This document shows positions 44,667 to 54,297 of a stretch of DNA of 64,000 nt, piece after piece; position 1 is the stretch's first letter; the number at the start of each line of letters is the position of its first letter. The stretch spans positions 960,001-1,024,000 of the forward strand of contig NZ_FNKZ01000001.1 of the NCBI RefSeq assembly GCF_900104255.1. Direction: 5' to 3'. A program made the translations under genes and the position numbers. The stretch is from Pseudoxanthomonas sp. CF385. Its GTDB lineage: Bacteria > Pseudomonadota > Gammaproteobacteria > Xanthomonadales > Xanthomonadaceae. The notes beneath the pieces are model-generated. The model was not told the origin of the DNA and made no database searches. It worked only from the letters and a program-made list of their open reading frames with translations.

Positions 44667-44687
44667 GTCGAGCAAGCTCGACGCTAC
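44667..44687 (-). repeat. GTAG-type REP hairpin, inverted partner
   Basis: Read on the minus strand it is GTAG, C, then GTCGAGC/GCTCGAC around TT. It lies in opposite orientation to the element at 44606, as in REP doublets. It sits 21 bases after the valS stop on that strand. Confidence 0.7.
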
Positions 44688-44708
44688 GGGGCCGGGATGA
44701 CGTGAGCC

Positions 44709-47480
44709 TCAGAGCTTCGCGCGCTGGCCGTGCAGGGCGGCGAGCTGGTGGCTCCATTCGACCAGGCGCTGGCGCTCCTGCTCGACCACCGCGGCGGGCA
44801 CCTTGTCGGTGAACTTGGCCAGCTTGGCTTCGCTCTTGTCCTTCTCGCCGGCCACGCGCGCGATCTCCTTGTCCAGGCGTGCGCGCTCGGCGTCCAGATC
44901 GACCAGGCCCTCCAGCGGGACCAGCAGTTTCAGCTCGCCGACCACCGCTGCGGCGGAGGCGGGCGCTTCGGCGCCGGCGTCGAGCCACGCGATCTCGTCC
45001 AGCTTCAGCAGGAACGACAGCGACGGCGAGAAGCGCGCGATGCGGACGCGGTCGTTGTCGGTGCCGTCCTGCAACAGCAGGCGGACCGTCTTGCCCGGCG
45101 AGACGTTGAGCTCGCTGCGCACGCGACGCAGCGTGGAGACCATCGTCTTCAGCCACTCCACGTCGGCGTCGGCCTGCGCGAAGTCATGACCCGCAACGTC
45201 GGCAGCGGCGGGGTAGGGTCGCAGCGAGATGGTGCCGCCCTCGAGGCCCAGCTTCGGCGCGACCTGCTGCCACAGTTCCTCAGTGACGAACGGGGTCAGC
45301 GGGTGCAGCAGGCGCAGCAGCGACTCCAGCACGTACAGCAGGGTGTGGCGCGTGCTGGCGGCGGCCGCGGCGTCGGTGCCGTTGAGCGCGGGCTTGGCCA
45401 GTTCGACGAACCAGTCGCAGAACTCGTTCCACGCGAACTCGTACAGCGCCTGCGACAGCAGGTCGAAGCGGTAACCGGCGAACTGCGTCTCGGCCTCGGC
45501 GGTGACCTTGGCCAGACGCGACAGGATCCACTTCTCCGCATCGGTCGTCGGTTGCGGTACGCCGGTGGCGGTGAAGCCGTCGGTGTTCATCAGCACGAAG
45601 CGGGTGGCGTTCCACAACTTGTTGCAGAAGTTCTTGTAGCCCTCGGCGCGGCCCATGTCGAACTTGATGTCGCGGCCGTGCGTCGCCAGCGCGGCGATGG
45701 TGAAGCGCAGCGCGTCGGCGCCGTGCGGCACGATGCCGTCGGGGAATTCCTTGCGCGTGGCCTTCTCGATCTTCTCGGCCATCTTCGGCTGCATCAGGCC
45801 GCCGGTGCGCTTGGCGACCAGGTCCTCCAGCGAGATGCCGTCGATGATGTCGAGCGGGTCGAGCACGTTGCCCTTCGATTTGGACATCTTCTGGCCGTCC
45901 TTGTCGCGGATCAGCCCGGTCATGTAGACGTCGCGGAACGGTACCTGGCCGACGAAGCTGTCGGTGGCCATCACCATGCGCGCGACCCAGAAGAAGATGA
46001 TGTCGAAGCCGGTGACCAGCACCGACGACGGCAGGTAGCGGTCGAAGCCGCGCGCGGCCATCGCCTGCGTGTCCGGCCAGCCCATCGTGCTGAACGGCCA
46101 CAGCTGCGAGGAGAACCAGGTTTCCAGCACGTCGCTGTCCTGCGTGAGCACGACGTCGGCGGACAGGCCGGCCTTCGCGCGCGCCTCGGCTTCGTCGCGA
46201 CCGACGTAGCAGGTGCCATCGGCATCGAACCACGCCGGGATGCGGTGGCCCCACCAGAGCTGGCGGCTGATGCACCAGTCCTGGATGTTCTCCATCCAAT
46301 GGCGGTAGGTGTTGATCCAGTTCGGCGGGACGAACTTCACTTCGCCCGACTCCACGAGCTCAAGGCCGCGCTTGGCCAGCCCGTCCATCTTCACAAACCA
46401 CTGGTCGGTCAGGTAAGGCTCGATCACCTGGTTGGTGCGGTCGCCGCGCGGCACCTGCAGCTTGTGCGGCTTGGTCTCGACCAGCAGGCCGAGGTCCTCG
46501 AGATCCGCCAACACGACCTTGCGCGCTTCGTAGCGGTCCAGGCCGCGGTATTTCTCCGGCGCGTTCTCGTTGATTGCCGCGGTCGGCGTCAGCAGGTTGA
46601 TCAGGGGCAGATCGTGGCGCAGGCCCACCTGGTAGTCGTTGAAGTCGTGCGCGGGCGTGACCTTGACCACGCCGGTGCCGAACTCGCGGTCGACGTAATC
46701 GTCGGCGATGACGGGAATCTCGCGGTCGGTCAGCGGCAGCTTCACCGCCTTGCCGATCAGGTGCGCGTAGCGCTCGTCTTCCGGATGCACCATCACGGCG
46801 GTGTCGCCGAGCATGGTTTCCGGACGCGTCGTCGCGACCACCAGCGCGCCGCTGCCGTCGGCCAGCGGGTACTCGATCGACCACAGGAAACCGTCTTCCT
46901 CGACGTTCTCCACTTCCAGGTCCGAGATCGCGGTCTTCAGTACCGGGTCCCAGTTGACCAGGCGCTGGCCGCGGTAGATCAGGCCCTGTTCGTGCCAGCG
47001 CACGAAGGCTTCGATGACCGCGGTCGAGGCGGCGTCGTCCATGGTGAAGGTGCTGCGCGACCAGTCGCCGGACGCACCCATGCGGCGCATCTGCCGCTCG
47101 ATGGTGTCGCCGGACTGCGCTTTCCATTCCCACACCTTGGCGATGAAGCCGTCGCGCCCCAGCGAATCGCGGGTCTCGCCCTTGCCTTCCTGCGCCAGGT
47201 TGCGGCTGACGACCATTTCCGTCGCGATGCCCGCGTGGTCGGTACCCATCTGCCACAGCGTGTCGTAGCCGCGCATGCGGTGGTAGCGCACCAGCGCGTC
47301 CATCAGCGTGTGCTGGAACGCATGCCCCATGTGAAGCGTGCCGGTGACGTTCGGCGGCGGCAGCAGCACGGTGTACGGCTGGCCCGTGCCGCTGGGCTTG
47401 AAGTAGCCGGCGGCTTCCCACTGCGCGTACAGGCGGGATTCGAAGGATTTCGGGTCGTAGCTGGAGGCGAGGTCGGTCAT
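44709..47480 (-). CDS. valS: Valyl-tRNA synthetase
   Basis: 923 residues, class I. The HIGH-equivalent is [14 protein letters not shown] near residue 44 and the KMSKS loop is [14 protein letters not shown] near 530. A large editing domain lies between them, and the C-terminal coiled coil (residues about 855-920) ends the protein. It charges tRNA-Val. The order pepA-holC-valS is as in E. coli. Between it and holC lies an inverted repeat pair. Confidence 0.98.
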   Translation of the reverse strand: MTDLASSYDPKSFESRLYAQWEAAGYFKPSGTGQPYTVLLPPPNVTGTLHMGHAFQHTLMDALVRYHRMRGYDTLWQMGTDHAGIATEMVVSRNLAQEGKGETRDSLGRDGFIAKVWEWKAQSGDTIERQMRRMGASGDWSRSTFTMDDAASTAVIEAFVRWHEQGLIYRGQRLVNWDPVLKTAISDLEVENVEEDGFLWSIEYPLADGSGALVVATTRPETMLGDTAVMVHPEDERYAHLIGKAVKLPLTDREIPVIADDYVDREFGTGVVKVTPAHDFNDYQVGLRHDLPLINLLTPTAAINENAPEKYRGLDRYEARKVVLADLEDLGLLVETKPHKLQVPRGDRTNQVIEPYLTDQWFVKMDGLAKRGLELVESGEVKFVPPNWINTYRHWMENIQDWCISRQLWWGHRIPAWFDADGTCYVGRDEAEARAKAGLSADVVLTQDSDVLETWFSSQLWPFSTMGWPDTQAMAARGFDRYLPSSVLVTGFDIIFFWVARMVMATDSFVGQVPFRDVYMTGLIRDKDGQKMSKSKGNVLDPLDIIDGISLEDLVAKRTGGLMQPKMAEKIEKATRKEFPDGIVPHGADALRFTIAALATHGRDIKFDMGRAEGYKNFCNKLWNATRFVLMNTDGFTATGVPQPTTDAEKWILSRLAKVTAEAETQFAGYRFDLLSQALYEFAWNEFCDWFVELAKPALNGTDAAAAASTRHTLLYVLESLLRLLHPLTPFVTEELWQQVAPKLGLEGGTISLRPYPAAADVAGHDFAQADADVEWLKTMVSTLRRVRSELNVSPGKTVRLLLQDGTDNDRVRIARFSPSLSFLLKLDEIAWLDAGAEAPASAAAVVGELKLLVPLEGLVDLDAERARLDKEIARVAGEKDKSEAKLAKFTDKVPAAVVEQERQRLVEWSHQLAALHGQRAKL

Positions 47481-47486
47481 CTTGTT

Positions 47487-47514
47487 CGTCGTTCCCGCGA
47501 AGGCGGGAATCCAG
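47487..47514 (+). repeat. 28-bp palindromic repeat, first copy
   Basis: It begins CGTCGTTCCCGCGAAGGCGG and ends AATCCAG. It contains the stem TTCCCGC/GCGGGAA around GAAG. It resembles the widespread CGTCATTCCCGCG-type repeat of high-GC proteobacteria. An inverted copy lies 45 bases further on. Confidence 0.75.
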
Positions 47515-47559
47515 TGTCTTGGAGTGTCATTGATTGAGGTACTGCAGTGCTGAACGTCG

Positions 47560-47587
47560 CTGGGTTCCCGCCTTCGCGGGAATGACG
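47560..47587 (-). repeat. 28-bp palindromic repeat, inverted second copy
   Basis: It differs from the reverse complement of the copy at 47487 at only two positions. Together the two form a large dyad within the 112-base holC-valS gap. Confidence 0.75.
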
Positions 47588-47592
47588 ATTCA

Positions 47593-48015
47593 CTACATAT
47601 CGTGCTTGTTCACTTCAAAGCCGCGCGCCTTGTACTGCTTCCAGCGCTCGCGCAGCGGCTCGCGCGCGGACGGGTCGGCGGGCACCACTTCCAGCACACG
47701 CTCGCACGCGCCGGCGAAGGCGTCGTCGCGCAGGTTGATCACCAGCGCGCGCGCCGGCACATCGACGTCCGGCGTGGCGATCAGCACGGGCGTCAGCTCG
47801 TCCTCTTCGTCGCCGGCGATCTGGTGCGGGATGTAGGCGTCCGGATCGAACTCCCACAACAACTCATCCAGTTCCTCGGCCTGTGCGGCGTCGCGCGCCA
47901 GCACCAGCGTCCACTGGTTGCTGTCGTAGGCCTTGCGGACCAGCTCGCAGACCAGCTTGAGCGGTTCTTCGAGGAAGCGCGGCTTGGCGATCAGGTAGAA
48001 GTCGGCACGGGCCAT
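47593..48015 (-). CDS. holC: DNA polymerase III chi subunit
   Basis: 140 residues from [12 protein letters not shown]. The typical early segment [19 protein letters not shown] is followed by [20 protein letters not shown]. Chi binds SSB and, through psi, the clamp loader. The gene follows pepA by 22 bases and precedes valS, as in E. coli. Its partner psi is probably encoded at 43663-44103. Confidence 0.92.
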   Translation of the reverse strand: MARADFYLIAKPRFLEEPLKLVCELVRKAYDSNQWTLVLARDAAQAEELDELLWEFDPDAYIPHQIAGDEEDELTPVLIATPDVDVPARALVINLRDDAFAGACERVLEVVPADPSAREPLRERWKQYKARGFEVNKHDM

Positions 48016-48037
48016 GGCGTCGGGCACGCGTCGCCGA

Positions 48038-49507
48038 TCAGGCGACGCGGTCCAGCAGCCACTGGCTCAGCAGGCCGACCGGGCGACCGGTGGCCATGCC
48101 GCGCTTGCCCTCGTCGTTGGAGACGCCGGCGATGTCCAGGTGCGCCCAGCGCTGGCCTTCGGTGAAGCGCGCGAGGAAGCAGCCGGCGGTGATCGCGCCG
48201 GCCCAGCGGCCGCCGATGTTGTAGACGTCGGCGAAGCTGGATTCCAGCTGGGTCTGATACTCGTCCCACAGCGGCAGGCGCCAGGCGCGGTCGAACACGG
48301 TCTCGCCGGCGCCCAGCAGTTCGCTGCTGAGGTCGTCGTGCTTGCTCATCAGGCCGCTGGCGTAGCGGCCCAGCGCGACGATGCACGCGCCGGTCAACGT
48401 GGCCACGTCGACCAGCGCGGCGGGCTTGAAGCGCTCGGCGTAGGTGAGGGCGTCGCACAGGATCAGGCGACCCTCGGCATCGGTGTTGCCGACTTCGATG
48501 GTCTTGCCGGACATGCTGGTGATGACGTCGGACGGACGATAGGCGTTGCCGTCGATGGCGTTCTCCACCGCCGGCACCACGACCACCAGGTTGAGCGGCA
48601 GCTTCATCTTCGCGGCGGCCACGAAAGTGCCGATGACGCTGCCCGCGCCGAGCATGTCGTACTTCATTTCCTCGATGCCGCCCTGGGTCTTCAGGTTGAC
48701 GCCGCCGGTGTCGAAGGTGATGCCCTTGCCGACCAGCACGTACGGCTTGGCGTCGCCGCCGCCGTTCCACTTCAGCACGATCAGGCGCGGACGATTGGCC
48801 GAGCCGCGAGCCACCGCCAGCAGCGAGCCCATGCCGAGCGCGTCCATCTGCGCTTCGTCGAGGATCTCGGCCTCGGCGCCGGTCTCGCCGGCGTACTTCT
48901 CGGCCTGCTCGGCCAGGTAGACCGGGTTGCAGATGTTCGGCGGCAGGTTGCCCAGCTCGCGGGTGACCTGCACGCCGGCGGCGATCGCCACGCCCTGCGC
49001 GAGGGCCTGCGCATCGTCGCCGCTGACGGCGAACTGGGTCAGGCCCGGGTCATCGTTCTTCTTCTTGCCCAGCGTGGCCGTGTAGCGGTAGCAGGCGTGG
49101 TCCGCGGCGATGACGGCCTGGCGGATCTTCCACGCGGCATCATGCTCCTTCACATCCACTTCGGACAGAGTGAACAGCGCGGTCTTCACCGGACCGATCT
49201 TCAGGGTGCGGGCGGCATCGCCCACGGCCTTCAGATACTGCGCGACGCCGAACTTGGCGGCCTCGCCCAGGCCCACGACCAGCACGCGCGGCGCGGTCAC
49301 GCCGGGCAGGTCGTGCAGCAGGGTGGTCTTGCCGGTCTTGCCGCCGACATCGCCGCGCTGGACCAGGGCCGAGAGCTTGCCACCGCTGGCCGCGTCCACG
49401 GCCTGGGCCGCCGGCGTCAGGCTCTTGTCGGCGTAGGCGCCGACCACGACGCAGTCGACGCCGGCCTGGGCGGGGGCTTCGTGGTTCAGGGTGAATTCCA
49501 GCGTCAT
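48038..49507 (-). CDS. pepA: Leucyl aminopeptidase (cytosol aminopeptidase, M17)
   Basis: 489 residues. The M17 signature [14 protein letters not shown] is near residue 334, and the metal-site lysine/aspartate region [14 protein letters not shown] near 255. It forms a hexameric di-metal aminopeptidase. In E. coli the same protein also helps Xer recombination at cer sites, and a xerD gene lies in this window; such a role here is unknown. It is divergent from lptF. Confidence 0.97.
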   Translation of the reverse strand: MTLEFTLNHEAPAQAGVDCVVVGAYADKSLTPAAQAVDAASGGKLSALVQRGDVGGKTGKTTLLHDLPGVTAPRVLVVGLGEAAKFGVAQYLKAVGDAARTLKIGPVKTALFTLSEVDVKEHDAAWKIRQAVIAADHACYRYTATLGKKKNDDPGLTQFAVSGDDAQALAQGVAIAAGVQVTRELGNLPPNICNPVYLAEQAEKYAGETGAEAEILDEAQMDALGMGSLLAVARGSANRPRLIVLKWNGGGDAKPYVLVGKGITFDTGGVNLKTQGGIEEMKYDMLGAGSVIGTFVAAAKMKLPLNLVVVVPAVENAIDGNAYRPSDVITSMSGKTIEVGNTDAEGRLILCDALTYAERFKPAALVDVATLTGACIVALGRYASGLMSKHDDLSSELLGAGETVFDRAWRLPLWDEYQTQLESSFADVYNIGGRWAGAITAGCFLARFTEGQRWAHLDIAGVSNDEGKRGMATGRPVGLLSQWLLDRVA

Positions 49508-49637
49508 TGATCAGATTCCCGGTTCAGTTACGTACAATCGCGGGCCGGATGAAAGGTGGCTGATGCCATCCCGGACCGCAGAGACCGCCGCCGCAGGCGC
49601 GGCGCACAAGCCCGAGATTGTAAATCAAGCCCCCCTG

Positions 49638-50717
49638 ATGCCGAAGCTGGACCGCTACCTCTTCCGGGAATTCACCCAGAGCTTCCTGGCCACCCTGATC
49701 ATCCTGCTGATGGTCAGCGTGGGCGGCGTGATGGCGGACCTGCTGGGCGACGTGGCCGACGGCAAGGTGCCGGCACGCCTGCTGCTGTCGCAGCTGGGCC
49801 TGCAATTCCTGAACTACATGCCCTACATCATCCCGCTGGCGCTGATGCTGGGGTTGCTGCTGGCGTTCTCGCGCCTGTACCGGGATTCGGAGATGGCTGT
49901 GCTGACGGCGACCGGCATCGGCCCGCGCCGGCTGCTGCGCCCGCTGCTGATGCTGGTGGTGCCCGTCGTCGTCCTGGTGGGTGCCTGCTCGCTGTGGCTG
50001 GGCCCATGGGCGCTGCGCACGGCCCACGCGATGCTGGACCACGCCAACCGAAGCCTGGTCGTTTCCGGCCTGGATGCCGGCAAGTTCACGGTGCTGTCGA
50101 GCGGCGCCGTCGTCTACGTGAGCGCGCTGTCGCCGGACGGCACCGGGCTGAGCAAGGTGTTCATGCACCGCTCGAAGGACGGCCGCATCGACGTGGTGAC
50201 GGCCAAATCCGGGCAGATGTTCTTCGAGGGCGAGCGCAACCGCTACCTGCGCCTGGACGACGGTTTCCGCGTCGAGGGACCCGATGCCGCGGGCCTGGAT
50301 TACCGGCTGATCCGCTACCGGTCCAATGAAGTCGCCCTGCCGGACCGGGCCGACACGCTGGACAAGGACGATCCCGAACTGCTGCCCACCCCGCAGCTGC
50401 TGGCCGATCCGCGCCCGGAAGCCCATGCCCAGATCCATGCCCGCCTGACGCCGCCGCTGCTGGCGCTGGCGTTCGCCCTGCTGACCCTGCCGCTGTCGCG
50501 CAGTTCGCCGCGCCAGGCCCGTTACGGGCGGGTGATGCTGGGCTTCCTGGCTTACCTGGTCGGCGTCAGCCTGATGTTCAACGGCACCCAGCTGCTGGCC
50601 GACGGCAAGCTGCCGGGCCTGGTCGGCCTGTGGTGGCTGACGCTGCCGCTGCTGGCGGTCGCGATCTGGTTGTATCTGCGCGACGGCACGCTTTCCCGCC
50701 CGCGGAGGCGCGCATGA
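49638..50717 (+). CDS. lptF: LPS export ABC transporter permease LptF
   Basis: 359 residues from MPKLDRYLFREF, which matches the family start. An in-frame ATG at 49563 with a better AAAGGTGG Shine-Dalgarno would add 25 residues, so the true start is open. There are six membrane helices with the periplasmic jelly-roll domain (about residues 130-260) between helices 3 and 4. With LptG and LptB it extracts LPS from the inner membrane. A TACAAT -10-like box at 49533-49538 lies in the gap from pepA. It overlaps lptG by four bases. Confidence 0.92.
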   Translation: MPKLDRYLFREFTQSFLATLIILLMVSVGGVMADLLGDVADGKVPARLLLSQLGLQFLNYMPYIIPLALMLGLLLAFSRLYRDSEMAVLTATGIGPRRLLRPLLMLVVPVVVLVGACSLWLGPWALRTAHAMLDHANRSLVVSGLDAGKFTVLSSGAVVYVSALSPDGTGLSKVFMHRSKDGRIDVVTAKSGQMFFEGERNRYLRLDDGFRVEGPDAAGLDYRLIRYRSNEVALPDRADTLDKDDPELLPTPQLLADPRPEAHAQIHARLTPPLLALAFALLTLPLSRSSPRQARYGRVMLGFLAYLVGVSLMFNGTQLLADGKLPGLVGLWWLTLPLLAVAIWLYLRDGTLSRPRRRA

Positions 50718-51817
50718 GGCTCACCCCGCGCCTGCACGACATCTACATCGGCCAGGTCGTCCTGGTCACGGTGCTGCTGACCTGGGCGGTGCTGGTGGGC
50801 CTGGACGTGGTGATGGCGCTGTCGGGCGAGGTCAGCGACCTAGGGCAGGGCAACTACACCTTCGGCCATGCCGTGGCCTGGGTGCTGTACACCGTGCCGC
50901 GCCGCGCCTACACGATGTTCCCGACCGCGGCGGTGATCGGTTCGCTGATGGGTCTGGGCCAATTGGCCGCGAGTTCCGAACTGACCGCACTGCGCGCGCT
51001 GGGCCTGTCGCGCCGGCGGCTGAGCATCTCCGTGGCCGCGGCCCTGGCCATCCTGACCGCCCTGATGGTGTTCAGCGGCGAGACCCTGGGCCCCTGGGGC
51101 CAACGCCAGGCGGACGTGCTGAAGATGAGCGCCCGCACCGGCAACGTGGCGATGGACCGGTATTCCGGCCTGTGGGCGCGCGAAGGCAATACCTTCCTGT
51201 ACGCGCAGAGCGGCGAAGAGAAGGACCAGGGCGGCGGCAAGGTCGCGCTGCAGCTGCGCGACGTGCGCATGTATGAGCTGGCCGAAGACGGCCGCCTGGC
51301 GTCGATCGCGCACGCGGCCACGGCCGAGCACCTGGACGGCTACTGGCTGCTGAAGAACGTGCGCCGCACCACCTTCAACGAGCGTTCGGCCACCCAGACC
51401 ACGGTACTGGGCGAGCGCTGGGAATCGGAGCTGGACGCGGCCGTGCTGTCGTCCAGCCTGGTGCGCGCGCGCAACATGCCCAGCCACGAGCTGAGCCAGA
51501 ACATCGAGTACCGCAAGCGCAACGGCCTGGACGCGCGCGACTACGAAGACCAGTACTGGGGCCGGTGGTTCTACCCGCTCAACGTGCTGGCGCTGTGCTT
51601 GGCCGCGATCCCGTTCGCCTTCGGCAGCCTGCGCAGCGGCGGCATGGGCAAGCGCCTGTTCCTCGGCATCGTGTTCGCGGTCGGCTTCTGGGCGCTGCAG
51701 ACGATGTTCGTGCGGCTGGCCGGCGCGTTCCGCCTCGACTACCGCATCGCGTACGCGGTCCCGCCGCTGGCGCTGCTGGCGATCTCGTGGGTCATGTTCG
51801 GCCGACGAAGCCGGTAG
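50714..51817 (+). CDS. lptG: LPS export ABC transporter permease LptG
   Basis: 367 residues. It begins MRLTPRLHDIYIGQ and has the coupling-helix region SSELTALRALGLSRRRL, a periplasmic jelly-roll domain and a late GMGKRLFLGIVFAVGFW block. It pairs with LptF in the LptB2FG complex. It overlaps lptF by ATGA. The cytosolic ATPase LptB is not in the window. Confidence 0.94.
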   Translation: MRLTPRLHDIYIGQVVLVTVLLTWAVLVGLDVVMALSGEVSDLGQGNYTFGHAVAWVLYTVPRRAYTMFPTAAVIGSLMGLGQLAASSELTALRALGLSRRRLSISVAAALAILTALMVFSGETLGPWGQRQADVLKMSARTGNVAMDRYSGLWAREGNTFLYAQSGEEKDQGGGKVALQLRDVRMYELAEDGRLASIAHAATAEHLDGYWLLKNVRRTTFNERSATQTTVLGERWESELDAAVLSSSLVRARNMPSHELSQNIEYRKRNGLDARDYEDQYWGRWFYPLNVLALCLAAIPFAFGSLRSGGMGKRLFLGIVFAVGFWALQTMFVRLAGAFRLDYRIAYAVPPLALLAISWVMFGRRSR

Positions 51818-51826
51818 CGCGCGGGC

Positions 51827-52297
51827 TCAGCGACGCTTCGGCAGCCGGATCATGCGGGTGCCGCTGAAGCGATCGTGGAAGGTCAGGCGGTCGCGATCGA
51901 CCCAACCCCACCAGAATCCCAGGCCACCCGCGAGCGTCGACAGGGTCGCCAGCGCGAACCGGCGCCACAGGGCGCCCAGCGTGGGCGCCGTGCCGTCGGC
52001 GGCCACCACTTTCAGGCGCCACGGGCGCATGCCCAGCGTCTGCCCGCCGCGCCGCCAGCTGAGCACGGCATAGAGGCCGGTGACCAGCCAGCAGCTGCCC
52101 CATTCCAGCCAGGCCAACAGGCTGAAGGGCTCGACGTTGTGGCGGACGTTGCCGCTGGCGGCCACGTCGACCAGCACGAACGGAACGGCGACGACGAACC
52201 ACATCGCCAGCACAGGCCACACGTCGTACAGCAGCGACAGCAGGCGCCACACGATCAGTGCGCGGGGTTTTTCGGCAACGGCAGCGGCATCGGTCAT
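51827..52297 (-). CDS. RDD family membrane protein
   Basis: 156 residues, three or four membrane helices. The RDD-domain layout is seen with the conserved arginine and aspartates: PRALIVWRLLSLLYDVWPVL at the N-terminus, GQTLGMRPWRLKVV in the middle, and DRDRLTFHDRFSGTRMI at the end. The function of the family is not settled. The start MTDAAAVAEKP is used; the longer frame runs into the xerD promoter region. It is convergent with lptG and divergent from xerD (36 bases). Confidence 0.85.
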   Translation of the reverse strand: MTDAAAVAEKPRALIVWRLLSLLYDVWPVLAMWFVVAVPFVLVDVAASGNVRHNVEPFSLLAWLEWGSCWLVTGLYAVLSWRRGGQTLGMRPWRLKVVAADGTAPTLGALWRRFALATLSTLAGGLGFWWGWVDRDRLTFHDRFSGTRMIRLPKRR

Positions 52298-52333
52298 CCG
52301 CACAGGATAGCGTTCAAGCCCTAAGCTTGCGGC

Positions 52334-53287
52334 ATGACTGCACGCACCCCCGCCGAACGCCGCCAGCAGGCCCATGCGTTACCGCCCGTGCCGACGGAAG
52401 ACGCGGCCGCGATCGCCGCCTTCCTCGATGCGATCTGGGCCGAAAGCGGACTGGCGCGTCCCACGCTGGACAGTTACCGGCGCGATCTGGAGGGCTTCGC
52501 GCGCTGGCGCAACGGACGCGAGGGCGGCCTGTCCGCGAGCGACCGCGCCGGCCTGTTCGACTACCTGGCGTGGCGGACGCGCGAAGGCTATTCGCCGCGC
52601 AGCAACGCACGCCTGCTGTCGGCGTTGCGCGCGTTCTTCGCCCATCGGTTGCGCCTGGGCCTGCGGCGCGACGACCCCACCGCGCTGCTCGATCCGCCGC
52701 GCCTGCCGCGCTCGTTGCCGAAGGCGCTGTCCGAGACCGAGATCGACGCGTTGCTGGCCGCGCCCGACACGGATGCGCCGTTGGGCCTGCGCGACCGCGC
52801 CATGCTGGAGCTGATGTACGCCGCGGGCCTGCGCGTCAGCGAACTGGTCAACCTGCCGTCGAACGCGGTGAACCTGCGTCAGGGCGTGCTGCGGGTGACC
52901 GGGAAGGGCAGCAAGGAACGGCTGGTCCCGCTGGGCGAAGAATCCCAGCACTGGCTCGAGACCTACCTCGCCCGCGCGCGGCCGGTGCTCGCCGGCAAAC
53001 GCAGCCTGCCGTCGCTGTTCCTGGAGGCGGACGGCGAGCCGCCGACGCGCCAGCGCTTCTGGTCGTTGGTCAAGCGGCATGCGGGCACCGCCGGCATCGA
53101 CCCGGTCCGGATCAGTCCGCATGGCCTTCGGCACAGTTTCGCCACCCACCTGCTGAACCACGGCGCCGATCTGCGTGCCCTGCAACTGCTGCTGGGGCAC
53201 AGCTCGCTGTCGACCACCCAGATCTACACGCTGGTGGCGCGCGAGCACCTCAAGCAGCTGCATGGACGGCACCATCCACGCGCTTGA
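52334..53287 (+). CDS. xerD: Tyrosine recombinase XerD
   Basis: 317 residues. The catalytic set is complete: R167 (GLRVSEL), K191 ([12 protein letters not shown]), H263 and R266 ([14 protein letters not shown]), H289 ([13 protein letters not shown]) and Y298. XerC and XerD resolve chromosome dimers at dif. The following gene is dsbC, as in the E. coli xerD-dsbC order, which marks this as the housekeeping recombinase and not a mobile-element integrase. The N-terminus is about 19 residues longer than in E. coli. Confidence 0.93.
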   Translation: MTARTPAERRQQAHALPPVPTEDAAAIAAFLDAIWAESGLARPTLDSYRRDLEGFARWRNGREGGLSASDRAGLFDYLAWRTREGYSPRSNARLLSALRAFFAHRLRLGLRRDDPTALLDPPRLPRSLPKALSETEIDALLAAPDTDAPLGLRDRAMLELMYAAGLRVSELVNLPSNAVNLRQGVLRVTGKGSKERLVPLGEESQHWLETYLARARPVLAGKRSLPSLFLEADGEPPTRQRFWSLVKRHAGTAGIDPVRISPHGLRHSFATHLLNHGADLRALQLLLGHSSLSTTQIYTLVAREHLKQLHGRHHPRA

Positions 53288-53384
53288 AGCCGGTCACACT
53301 TGTGGACGGTTAAGCCGCCCCGGTTGCCCGCTGTGCCAGAATCCCGGTCCTCGCCGCACGACGTGGCCCGCTGTCCGGATGCCC

Positions 53385-54218
53385 ATGATGACCCGCCTGA
53401 TCACCGCCGCCCTGCTGGGTGCCCTCAGCCTGACCGCCTGTGCGCAGGCGCCGCAGCCGGATGCCGCCGCGGCCAAACCTGCCGCGGCCAAGCCCGCCTC
53501 CGCCGCCTCGGCCGCCAGCGGTTCGGCGGATGACCGCGCCCGCGCCGCGATCGCCAAGCTCAACCCGCGCGCGAAGGTGGAATACGTCGGCGCCGCGCCG
53601 CTGCCCGGTTTCCGCGAAGTCATCGCCGGCGGGCAGCTGCTGTACGTCAGCGACGACGGCCGCTATCTGATGCAGGGCGCCGTGCTGGACCTGGAGCAGC
53701 AGGAAGACCTGATGCAGAACAGCCCCGCGCTGGCCGGGTACCGCAGCAAGCTGATCGCCACCATTCCGAAGTCCGAGCGCATCGTGTTCGCACCGCCGAA
53801 CGCGAAGTACACGGTCACCGTCTTCACCGACATCGAATGCGGCTACTGCCGCAAGCTGCACGGCGAGATCGGCGAGCTGAACCGCCAGGGCATCGCGGTC
53901 GAGTACCTCGCCTTCCCGCGCATGGGCCTGGGCAGCCAGGACCACAAGGACATGATCTCGGTGTGGTGCTCGCCCGACCGCAAGCGCGCGCTGACCGACG
54001 CCAAGGCCGGCAAGCCGGTCGCGTCGCGCGACTGCAAGAACCCGGTGACGATGGAATTCGACGTGGGCCAGCGCATCGGCGTCAGCGGCACCCCGGCGAT
54101 CTACTCGACCGAAGGCGTCCAACTGGGCGGCTACTTGCCCCCGGCCGCCCTGCGGGCCAAGCTCGACGAGCTGGCGGCCAAGAAGGCCCCGGCGGCGGCC
54201 GGCGGCGCCGCCCCGTGA
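53385..54218 (+). CDS. dsbC: Thiol:disulfide interchange protein DsbC
   Basis: 277 residues. The signal peptide contains a lipobox-like LTAC with cysteine at residue 19. An Ala/Pro linker precedes the N-terminal dimerisation domain ([30 protein letters not shown]). The thioredoxin-fold active site is CGYC at 152-155, in [18 protein letters not shown] is the cis-proline loop. It isomerises wrong disulfides in the periplasm. ATGs at 53379, 53385 and 53388 are all possible. A membrane-anchored (lipidated) form is suggested by the lipobox. Confidence 0.9.
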   Translation: MMTRLITAALLGALSLTACAQAPQPDAAAAKPAAAKPASAASAASGSADDRARAAIAKLNPRAKVEYVGAAPLPGFREVIAGGQLLYVSDDGRYLMQGAVLDLEQQEDLMQNSPALAGYRSKLIATIPKSERIVFAPPNAKYTVTVFTDIECGYCRKLHGEIGELNRQGIAVEYLAFPRMGLGSQDHKDMISVWCSPDRKRALTDAKAGKPVASRDCKNPVTMEFDVGQRIGVSGTPAIYSTEGVQLGGYLPPAALRAKLDELAAKKAPAAAGGAAP

Positions 54219-54224
54219 ACCCCG

Positions 54225-54247
54225 GAAGCCGGCCTCGCGCCGGCTTC
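54225..54247 (+). terminator. Hairpin after dsbC
   Basis: GAAGCCGG (54225-54232) pairs with CCGGCTTC (54240-54247) around CCTCGCG, without a T-run. A TACAAT box at 54250-54255, just after it, may be the purL -10. Confidence 0.45.
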
Positions 54248-54297
54248 GCTACAATAGCGGGCCCCGTCCTGACGGCACGCCCCCACGGTTCCCGGAC

